64,000 bases of DNA. Origin: Sporobolomyces roseus (lineage: Eukaryota > Basidiomycota > Microbotryomycetes > Sporidiobolales > Sporidiobolaceae). The notes under the pieces were generated by a model. The model was not told the DNA's origin, did not search any database, and was given only the letters and a program-made list of their open reading frames with translations. Where the stretch lies: positions 1,364,001-1,428,000 of the forward strand of contig JADILM010000002.1 in the NCBI GenBank assembly GCA_016617785.1, read 5' to 3'. Shown in pieces: positions 24,647 to 33,452 of the stretch; within the stretch, counting starts at the first letter, position 1, and the number at the start of each line of letters is the position of its first letter. The position numbers and the translations under genes are program-made.

Positions 24647-25066
24647 GCGCTTTTTGTTCCTCCTCTCTCGAACGGGAGTAACAGCGGAAATAACCCTGAG
24701 AACATTGATCTTGACTCGACGAAGGACAACTACTGAAAGCTAGAGACAGATCAGCGAGGAAGGGAGAAACAGAGAAAAGGTAATAGACAAGTACAAAGGT
24801 CGCACAAGTGGAATAGCTGTTTTTGTAGTTTTATTTCGGGAAGAACAGTATCAGACAAAGAGCAAAGTTGAACAAGCTAAAGAGAGAAGGTGAGAGATTG
24901 GGAAAGGTCCGAGGGAAGGATCGAAGTGATCTCGAAGAAGGAGAGAATCAATAGTCAGCGATGGTTCCCAGCGAGTCGCATAGGACGCAGCTCGTCATCT
25001 CACCTTGAAGAAGGATGGCCGAAGATTGCACAGCGATTTCACGATTGCTCGGAAGCAAGGAAAGCT
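24647..25066. repeat. 420-bp tandem repeat, copy A
   Basis: First of two head-to-tail copies. It starts at a GCGC followed by a T-rich run and ends at the shared string GGAAGCAAGGAAAGCT. It aligns along its whole length with 25067-25487, at an estimated 80-85 percent identity by eye, with scattered substitutions and few short gaps. Confidence 0.9.
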
Positions 25067-25487
25067 GCGCATTCCGTTCCTCCTCTCGATAGGGAGTAAT
25101 AGCGGAAACATCCCTGAGGACGTTGATTTCGACTCGACAAGGGACGACTACTGAAAGCTAGAGAGAGATCAAAGAGGAAGGGAGAAGCCGAGAAAAAGTA
25201 ACGGCCAAGTAGAAAAGTCGCACAAGAGAGATAGCTGTTTTTGTAGTTTTAATCTGAGAAGAGAAGTAACGAAGGTTCACTGAGAGACGAGTAGAACAAG
25301 CTGAAGAGAGGCGAGAGACTGGGGAAGGTGGGAGGGAAGGATCGAAATGATCTTGAAGAAGGATAGAATCACTAGTCAGCAATTGTTCCCAGCGAGTCGA
25401 GTAAGACGCAGCTCCTCAGCTCACCTTGAAGAAGGATGAGCGAAGATCGCACAGCGATTTCGCGATTGCTCGGAAGCAAGGAAAGCT
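25067..25487. repeat. 420-bp tandem repeat, copy B
   Basis: Second copy, directly abutting copy A. The best-kept blocks in both are GATAGCTGTTTTTGTAGTTTT-like sequence, ACTGAAAGCTAGAGA, and AGCGATTTC...GATTGCTCGGAAGC. Divergence between the copies is far greater than between the inverted arms, so the tandem duplication is older than the last event that made the arms identical. Confidence 0.9.
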
Positions 25488-25868
25488 GTTGCGAGAGGAG
25501 AGGTGAGCTAGGAGCTGAAGAGCTACAGTCTAGCGAAGCGAAACTAACCTCGGGACGCTCGAGAGGTGAGTATGTAGCGAGAGCTACTACCGAGGGTCGA
25601 AGAGCGGATCTGTGAGATCGAGGAGAGTAGAGTAAGTTTCGCTCGGGTACAGAACCACGCGAGGAAAAGAGACGTACCGAGTGCTAGACTGGTCGTGTAG
25701 GAAGACTCGACTCGACTCAAAGACCTGATAGTATTACTACAGGGAGGAGGAGAAAGAAGAGCAGGATGAGCATGAGAACGACTCGGAATCCAGGAGCTCA
25801 AAATCTCAGACCAGAAGCTCCGCCGCATTCAGCAAAACTGCCTAGCGAACGTGTCCTGGTCTTCGACT

Positions 25869-25926
<58 letters not shown>
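25869..25926 (+). repeat. GA dinucleotide microsatellite
   Basis: About 58 bp of (GA)n, interrupted twice by GAGC steps. On the other strand it is a CT tract. Such purine/pyrimidine tracts can form triplex structures and are slippage-prone. Confidence 0.95.
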
Positions 25927-26200
25927 TAAGCAAAGTTTCGATTGGTGAAATTCGCATCGCACAAACTCCCAAAAACTCTCAATTTTCGCAAAGCAAGGTT
26001 GCTGCTTGCCAATAAGGGACGGAGTACCTAGGTTCAAAGGTACCCGCTTCGAGGGAGAGGTGCGACGGCCAAACTTGGCCACGAAAATAAGATAGCGTTG
26101 ACCGAATTTTTCGTTGGTCGACGGCAAGTCGAGGGTGAAATTCCTTCGCTTGCGCTAGTGTTCTTGCAGTAAAAGCTGCCGTCGTCCTCCGAAAAACCAC

Positions 26201-27040
26201 AAGCAAAAATATTAGCGATGCTCAGTCTCGATCTGAGGACGTCTGGGTGCCAACATATGAGCCCAGCGAACTGCCACTGTTCCACATCGCTTTGACGCTT
26301 GAAAGACGACAGATGTGGCTCAACTCCAGTTTTGAGTATATGTAACCTCAAAGCTGAACCAGTCAAAAAAAGTGGTACTCTTCGAAACTTCCCAAGTGGA
26401 TCGAAAGTAGACCTACTTGTGAGAGTATTCCGAGGCATTTCCTATCTCCTCGGCTCTAGAAATTCAACGATTCGCAACTCTTCGCCTCGGCGATTTCACC
26501 GTTGTTAGTCTGGGAATTGCTATCTTTGAGCCTCTCACTGTGCGCTTCGCCACCAGTAGGCAAGCGAGCTCACGCGTCATGGCTCCGCGCGGGAACTCCT
26601 CGCTCGCCGCTCGCAAGGAGTCACTCTTTCCGTCAAAGAGAACTTTTCGCGAAGAATCCGAATTACTCTCCTCAGTTCGAGATTCGGGCGACAAGTCTCT
26701 CCCTACCCACAGAGCAAATAGTGGCAATAGAGTATCATCGCGTCCAACCTGTGCAAGCTAGCAACAGAGCGAGACGAATCTCGTGCGTTTCCAAAGTCTG
26801 CTTTCTTTTTTCGTCGCTTTCCGTCGCTCATCTCACTCTACAAACCATGGCAATTCGATACGGAGGACCGAAAGTACGCACATATTGAAGCAATCAACGG
26901 ACAGAACACTACAGCGGGAACAGGGACAAAACAAGGAGATCTATCGAAAACAAGGGGAAAAAAAGAGTCTATATCAAGCCGTGTAAACATAGAAGGGGTT
27001 CTCCTTGTCGGTCTATCGTCGAGGAACACATCAGTCGAGC
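26201..27040. repeat. Right arm of 840-bp inverted repeat
   Basis: Reverse complement of 23760-24599. Its outer end lies inside the last intron (27013-27073) of the transporter gene, so the arm includes 28 bp of intron, the last exon (26974-27012) and about 770 bp of 3' flanking sequence. The functional gene is joined to this arm, which makes it the likely donor. Confidence 0.95.
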
Positions 27041-29083
27041 CCGCTTACATACAAACGAGAGAGGATAACTCACGAGATCAAGGAAAGCGTAACGATCCTT
27101 CTCCCTTTGAAGCTCTTCTTCGGTCCAACCGTTCTCGGCAATCAATCGTGCTACGTTCTCCGCTTTCGTATGATTGACACGCTTGATGTGAAGGTGCATG
27201 ACGAGTGCCGAAGGGAACAGAACGAGTAGTAGCACAAGGAGTGAAATCTTGCCCGGCAAGTATTGAGGTGCGTCCTTTGCCTGGAAGACTTGGGTACCGG
27301 CGAGGTTACCCAGGGAGAATGCTACGAGTAGGAGAGCGTTGACGAGGGCTGTTTCGAGTGTAATATCAGTGTTCCGAGCATCGAGGAGAAATTTCGGATA
27401 TAGAAGAGAGAGCTCACATCGCTTTGAAGATCCCGCAAAGTTCGCAGCCGAAAAGCTGTAGAGCATGGCGATACCGGAAATGAACGTCTGAGCCTATCCA
27501 GCGAATGGCAACGATTAGTTCTGGGAAATCATCGAGTTCAGAAGAAAGCTTACAAGGAGGATTCCGACGATCAAGGGACCCTTGTTTGCCCCGGTAGCTC
27601 CACCATTCGAGAATCCGACGAGAAGAGCCAATCCGACAATCGAAGGTGCGATTGAAGCGGCAAAGGGAAGCATGCGAAGACTCTTCTTGTCGGCCCAGTA
27701 CGAGATGCTGAGAGTAGTGATGATAGCGACAACTCCGGAGGGGATGTTGAAGAGAAGCGCTTCTTGCGAAGTGTAGCCGAAGGATTTGATCTACAGAAGT
27801 TCGGGTTGTCAGCGGTATCCGTCTTCATTGGAGAGCGAAAGGACAACAACTTACGAGAATCGAAGTGAAGGAGGTGATACAACTGTTTGGAACAGAGATG
27901 CAAGCCATCAAGAAGAGCAGCCACCAGACTTTGAAATCTTTGAGCGCTTCAACAGCTTGAGCTTTTTTCCACCTGTGCGAAATGGTTCCGCTTTGGTTCG
28001 CACGTACACGTTCGAGTGCGATAAGCTTCTCCCGATCCGTAAGGAATTTGGCAGTTGCTGGAGAGCTTGCGAGCCATCCAATGACGAGAATTCCACAGGC
28101 GAAAGCGAGACCTCCGAGGACAAAGTAGATGATCCTCCAATGCGAGACAGCAGTTCCGGTATAGAAGGTAATGCCGTAGGCGATGAGACCTCCAACAATG
28201 TTTGTTACCCCGTCTGAAACAAAGAGTCAGTAGTCTGCACGGCGAGAAAGCAATTTGGGGACCGATTGAGAAAGACTCACTCATAGCGTAGAAAGCACCG
28301 ATACGTTTAGATTGTTCATTCTTGGCGTAGAAAGAGGCGACGAGGGCGATGAGGACGGGAGAAACGACGGATTCGAATAGACCGAGGAGAACTCGGAAAA
28401 CAAAGAAGGGTGCGAATTTGCCAGAAGCAGCGTGGAGAGTGAGGGCACTGGCAAGTTCGACGTGAATAGTGTCAGCGATGCTCCCACGTAGAAGCAGTAG
28501 AGCCCAGAAACTCACGTGGCCCACGCAAGGATGTTGTAACCCAAATATTTCGCTAATCCTCCTTTGAAGCGCTGCGCCATGATGGATTGAGGTATCTCAA
28601 ACACTAAATAACCCAAATAGAAAGCTAGTACAATCAGATTGTACTGTTCCCCTTTGATAGGCAAGCCCATAACGGCGGCGTAGTTGAGAGAGTTCTTGTC
28701 GAGGAACTGAGACTGTTGGGAGCAGCAACGAGCTCAGTCAGAAGCCGGACACCCACAGAGAGGACAATAAGCGTACGAAGTATACGGCGGCGAGAATGGG
28801 GACGACCTGCCGAGATGAAGAAAGGTCAATTTTGAAATTTCGCATCGAGAGGAAAGAGAAAGTGAAGTACTCTACGATCAAGCTTCCGCCTGACTGCGTC
28901 CTTCTCCTCCTGAGTGAACTGTGTCGCAACCTCCCCAGCGAAGCGAGCTCCTTCGTCTGCATCGTCTTCGTTGATAGAGGGCAATCCATCGACTGCAGGA
29001 ACTGTTCTTCCGAATCCTTCTTCCGCTTTCTTATCGCAAGTCGAGAGCGAGGTTGTGGACATGGTATCAGAGCGAGTCGGCAT
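26974..29083 (-). CDS. MFS transporter, Dal5-type anion:cation symporter family
   Basis: A plasma-membrane major-facilitator protein of the Dal5 family, whose yeast members import allantoate, dipeptides, cysteine (Yct1) and vitamins. The acidic N-terminus ends in QEEKDAVRRKLDRRVVPILAAVYF, the usual entry to TM1. Next come family-typical NYAAVMGLP, YNLIVLAFYLGYLVFEIP, GLFESVVSPVLIALVASFY (TM4 region), HWRIIYFVLGG and SISYWADKKSLR. The C-terminus FLDLTDKENPFYVYTA fits the family's FxDLTDxEN tail. That tail needs a 39-bp last exon after a 61-nt intron (27013-27073). The start could also be the next ATG at 29062. It is divergent from the gamma-glutamyltransferase gene. The substrate cannot be read from sequence. 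Confidence 0.93.
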
Positions 29084-29533
29084 CGAGAGAGAGGTTGTAT
29101 GGAATGTAGGGAAGAGAGGGAAGAGAGGGGAGAGAGGGAAGAAGAGAATCGGAAATATGCCTCCTTATCGCTGGAGATAGGTTGATTCGGTTCTTCCGAC
29201 GGCGCAATCATTTCCAGAGCAAGCGGGGTAGAACAAAGAGCAAAGGGGAAACGTCGAGGACGGCCGACTTGAAAAAGAAGGCCAACGTAAGAGAATTCGC
29301 GAGGGAGGAAAAAAAAGAATTTGAAAGGGCATCTGGGAGCTCCCGACGGAAGCGTCGGAACAACGGCCTCTCCGGTGAAGATTTCGGAGGGGGAAAGTCG
29401 TCGGGTATCGGAGCAGTCGATAAGAGAGGTCAAGTTTAGGAGACTCGCTTCCTTTCCCCTCTTTCCCCTCCTCCCGACTCTTTCGCTCTCCCTCAACTCT
29501 CCACAAGGGACTACACATCACTCAACCTAAAAA
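29084..29533. promoter_or_regulatory. Divergent promoter between transporter and gamma-glutamyltransferase
   Basis: A 450-bp interval between two start codons on opposite strands; both genes must be controlled from here. It is purine-rich on the plus strand near the transporter. I could not support a particular factor site. Confidence 0.5.
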
Positions 29534-32014
29534 ATGGCCTCTCAACAAGAGCTCTATCTCCACGACGAGTTTACCCACAACGAGGTTCCTTTCGCTCCTT
29601 TCGCTTCTCGAAGATCAGTAGTCTATGGAACGAAAGGAATGATTGCTTGCAGTCAACCTCTGGCAGCTGAAGCAGGACTAGAGATCCTAAGGAAGGGTGG
29701 AAACGCTGCCGATGCTGGTGAGGCTTTCATTTTCAGATTCAGGTCCTGGACTCAACTAACACATTCCCTCGAGCACAGCTGTCGCCGTATCAGCTGGATT
29801 GAACGTAACGGAACCCGGAAGTTGGTAAGATTTCCAACGAATCTCGCAATTTCGCTCTTTTCCTCATAATCCGGTGCATTCACAGCGGTATCGGAGGAGA
29901 TGGTTTCTGCCTCTACTACGATGCAAAGACAAAGGAGATCACTGCCTTGAACGGTTCAGGACGAGCGCCGGCAGCTTTGACTCTTGAAAAGTGTCGCGAA
30001 CTCGGAATCGACGGAAAAGAAATCCCTTTCCTCAACATCAATTCAGCGACTGTTCCCGGTTGTGCAGCTGTCTGGCACGACACAATCGAGCAGCTTGGTA
30101 GCGGGAAGGTGACTTTGGCGGATGTTCTCGCTCCTGCGATCAGATTAGCCGAAGAGGGGTGAGTTCTCCTCGTTTCGCTATTATTCTCTTTCGTTGCTCA
30201 CACATTTTCGAGTTTTGATGATAGTGCACCGATCTCTGAAGTATCTTCGTACTCGTGGGTCAAGAATCACGACATCTTCCTCAAACAATCGCCAAATTTT
30301 GCCGAAATGCTCATTACCGATCCAGAAACTGGCAAGACTCACGCTCCTCGACCTGGAGAGCTCTACAAGAACCCTTGCCTCGCCGAGACGTTCCGAACAG
30401 TAGCCGAGAAGGGAAAGGCAGGTTTCTACGAGGGCAGGATCGCAGAGGCTATCGTCGAACGTGAGTCTCCCTCATTCCCGCTCCGCTGCGATTCCTCTTC
30501 TGACGTTATTCTGCCTGTAGTCGTTCAATCGAAAGGAGGTGTCATGACCCTTGAAGACTTGAAAGAACACAGCACTACGCCTGTGACACCTATTAGCATC
30601 AACTGCGGAGGAGAGAAGGGAGTGACACTTCACGAGACTCCTCCAAACGGTCAAGGTCTGACTGCTCTTATCGGTACGCTGAACTCCTCTACATTCACTC
30701 TCTCGGACTCTGGCTCACGGCTTTGAACCATACCTTAGCTCTCGGAATCATCGAAGCGATTCAAGAACAAGGCAAAGTCGATCTCGCAAAAGTCGAACAC
30801 AACTCTGCTCTATGGCTCCACACCCTCATCTCTGCTATTCGACTCGCTTTCGCCGATACTCGTGCTTACGTCGCCGACCCTGAGCACGTTCGAGTTCCGG
30901 TCGAAGAATTGCTTTCGAAGGTGAGTCTATCGTCTTTCATCTTATTCGCCTACCCTGTCGTCCGCACGTCGAGTGAGAGCGTCAGTGACTTCCTTCACCA
31001 TCTTCAGCGCGCTGACTGCTTCTCGTCCTCAACAGGAATACCTTCGTAAACGAGCTGAACTTTTCGATCCCGCGCAATCAAGTCCCATCATCAACAAAGG
31101 TACACCCATCGCTTCCTCCGACACCGTCCTCTTCACAACTGCCGACCAGTACGGTAACGCCTGCTCATATATTCAGTCGAATTACGCTGGATTCGGAACT
31201 TTCGCTATTCCCAAAGGTTGCGGATTCACCCTTCAGAACAGAGGTTGCAACTTCACGCTCGAAGAAGGTCACCCGAACTGTATCGCGCCGAGGAAACGTC
31301 CTTATCATACCATTATTCCTGGTCTCGTAACTCGAGGAGACAAGAAAGGAGGCGATTTATTCATGGGTTAGCTCACTCTCTTCCCTCTTCTCGCTCTTGA
31401 ACTCGCGCTCATACATATACGTCTCACGCTCTTACAGTCTACGGGGTTATGGTATGCTATCGACGAGTCATCCGAAGTGCGAAAGATCCATTGACTGATG
31501 CTTTCTGTTTTCGTCCTGACAGGGAGGCTTCATGCAACCGCAGGGTCACGTACAAGTTAGTCACATATGTGTACCGTCGATAGTGCATTCAAGCTGACGA
31601 GTTTGAGCGTGCAGGTCTTGCTCAACATGCTTCACCATAATCTCACCGTCCAAACGACGCTCGATTCTCCTCGATTCTGCATTTCTGCCGACGTGCCTGA
31701 CGACGCATCGAAAGAGGGAGATATCGGAACGAAGGTATACCTAGAAGACGGGATCCGACCGGAAGTAGTCGAGGAACTGAAAAAGATGGGTCACGATGTC
31801 GAGTTACTTACTGGTCACGAACGAGCTATGTTCGGACGAGGACAGGTAAGCTTGCTTTAAATCTCTCTCCGTCGTCTGGCGATAGCTGATTCCCTTCGCT
31901 TTCGCTATTTGCGTCGGTTCGTCTCGCTCGCAGATTATTCACAAATTGCCAAACGGTGCTTGGGCTGGTGGCAGCGATCCCAGGGGTGACGGACACGCTG
32001 TACCGATGTTCTGA
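29534..32014 (+). CDS. Gamma-glutamyltransferase family protein (YwrD-like, no signal peptide)
   Basis: An Ntn-hydrolase of the gamma-glutamyltransferase family, about 590 residues over roughly ten exons. It starts [13 protein letters not shown] with no signal peptide or membrane anchor, so it is probably cytosolic, unlike yeast Ecm38. Conserved features: [41 protein letters not shown] (oxyanion/glycine loop), [15 protein letters not shown], then [11 protein letters not shown] with the likely autocleavage Thr at about residue 388. [17 protein letters not shown] and [17 protein letters not shown] follow. The end [24 protein letters not shown] with TGA at 32012-32014 is typical. Whether it acts on glutathione, its conjugates or other gamma-glutamyl amides is open. 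Confidence 0.94.
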
Positions 32015-32283
32015 TCTATGTGTGTATCCATTTGATGTAACTATAGCGAAGGAAGGTTCAGTGCTGTACTCTTCGCAACTTCGCTGAGAATGATGATTTC
32101 GAAAGATTACGTATCGTTGCATGGGCTCAGTCCTGGAGCGCTGCTCGACCTCGTCAGCTCTCGCTCGGGAAGACTCAGAGTCTCCTCTATGAGCGTAGGG
32201 AAGGATGACCAAAATCAATCGGTGCGAAAGCGAGAGATCGAAGAAGTTGCGAAAAGAACTCGTCGACCTCAACCCCTCACCGA

Positions 32284-33167
32284 ATGCCGCCACGACAAAG
32301 CGCCAGTAGCTCGAAGAAACCTCTCCAAGGAAGCTGGGAGCCTTCCCCGTCGCCCTCACCTCCTCTAACTAGTTCACCTCGAGTTGATCTCTCAATCTCA
32401 GATTCGGATCGATTTCAACTCCTCGAATCACACAGCTCGCTCAAACCTTCAGAATTGGATGGAGTAACACGGAAAGACAAGAGTCCACTGGTGGTAGTCA
32501 GTCCAGAAGAGCTCGAGAAGATGGTCGAGCAACAGAAAGGGAAACAACTTGAACATGTCGAGCAGGAGGAAGAAGAGGAGGAAGAGCTACTGCTGTGGGA
32601 AGAGGTAGCGAATGCTATTCTATGGAGCGTACCTTTCGGTTTCCTCTTCTCGGGAATGTGAGTCGTCTCTCCTTTCGCACAGAGGATTACGTCTGATCAT
32701 TTCTTCTACCGATCAGGGATTACGCTGTACATGCTCAATTCGGACAGGATCTGGTGTTCAAAGAAGAGCTAGGGAGAATATTCAACATCTTGCCTGGTGA
32801 GTTTGCAAAACTTCTCCTCATTCCTTCCCGTCTCCTTTGCTGATTCCCAACGTATATCATTCTATTTCTAGCTCTCTTCCTGCTCAACTTCTCTCTGTCA
32901 CGTCCTCGATCGAAAGCCTTACTTCGTCCGTCCCTCCTCCAATTCCTCCTCTTCCTACTTTGCATAGCGACCGGAATCTCGCTCGTTCACGTCACAACGA
33001 ACGAAGGTTATCTCAACGTCATGAAGCAAGCTCCATCTTTGGGAGTACTCTGGTGTTGGAGTGTCGTGAGGATGGATTTGGGATGGGCAACGGCGGCGTT
33101 AGTGGGTGTTGGAATCGGGGTTTGGACAAGAGGTCAAGCTAGTTCAGTCATGTGGTGGAGGAATTGA
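32284..33167 (+). CDS. Small fungal membrane protein of unknown function (DUF7719-like)
   Basis: A three-exon gene for about 260 residues. The N-terminal half is Ser/Pro-rich, then very acidic (a Glu run near residue 95-105). The C-terminal half has about four hydrophobic segments: ANAILWSVPFGFLFSGMDY, ILNILPALFLLNF, LLQFLLFLLCIATGISL and a final segment after GVLWCWSVVRMDLGWA. The combination of a YAVHAQF-like motif, TNEGYLNVMKQAP and LGVLWCWSV recalls a conserved fungal family that I know as DUF7719, with no known role; this assignment is from memory of the pattern. The stop is TGA at 33165-33167. Confidence 0.75.
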
Positions 33168-33452
33168 GGGAGCGAACCTCCTATGTATAATCGAGAAGTG
33201 CTGGTCATAGGAGATGGGGATATGGGACTGCTTGAGCGCAGGCGCTCTCCAGACTATCGCAAACTCGATGAAATGAGCCTACTACGATTCTGCCGCTCTT
33301 CTACCGCTGAGCGAGAGTGAGATACATCGTTCGACATCGCTTCATGCGAGATGAGGTAGCTTGCACTCAGAATTGAATGCGATTTTTGGTTTTTTGAACT
33401 TGTGATTTTCTACGAGTTGACTTTCACCAGAACTCGCTCTCGTCAACATCAG

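Larger units (their letters stand above)
24600..26200. other. Loop between the inverted arms
   Basis: This 1.6-kb spacer holds two tandem 420-bp repeats (24647-25487), then about 380 bp of unique, GA-rich sequence, the GA microsatellite, and about 270 bp next to the right arm with several short hairpins. Open frames here are short and have no recognisable product. No transposase or reverse-transcriptase motif was seen. Confidence 0.7.

Noticed and set aside
24362..24736. ORF starting MPRNTLTSRSTF shared by both arms (other copy 26034-26438)
   Set aside because: The shared part ends exactly at the arm boundary and the rest differs, so the frame is an accident of the repeat.
25544..25828. 94-codon ORF on the minus strand of the loop, considered as a transposon remnant
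   Set aside because: No transposase, integrase or reverse-transcriptase motif. Ser/Arg/Leu low complexity.
26005..26050. tRNA-like GGTTCAAA segment in the loop
   Set aside because: No matching D-arm, anticodon arm or acceptor stem. The pairing is a simple GTACCT/AGGTAC hairpin.
28738..29496. 252-codon minus-strand ORF across the transporter start and promoter
   Set aside because: Its left end is the true transporter exon in frame, but the rest reads through the intron and upstream DNA. The spliced transporter model explains the conserved part.
33168..33452. GC-rich stem-like sequence before SKI3 considered as a tRNA
   Set aside because: No cloverleaf could be formed. It is only the SKI3 upstream region.
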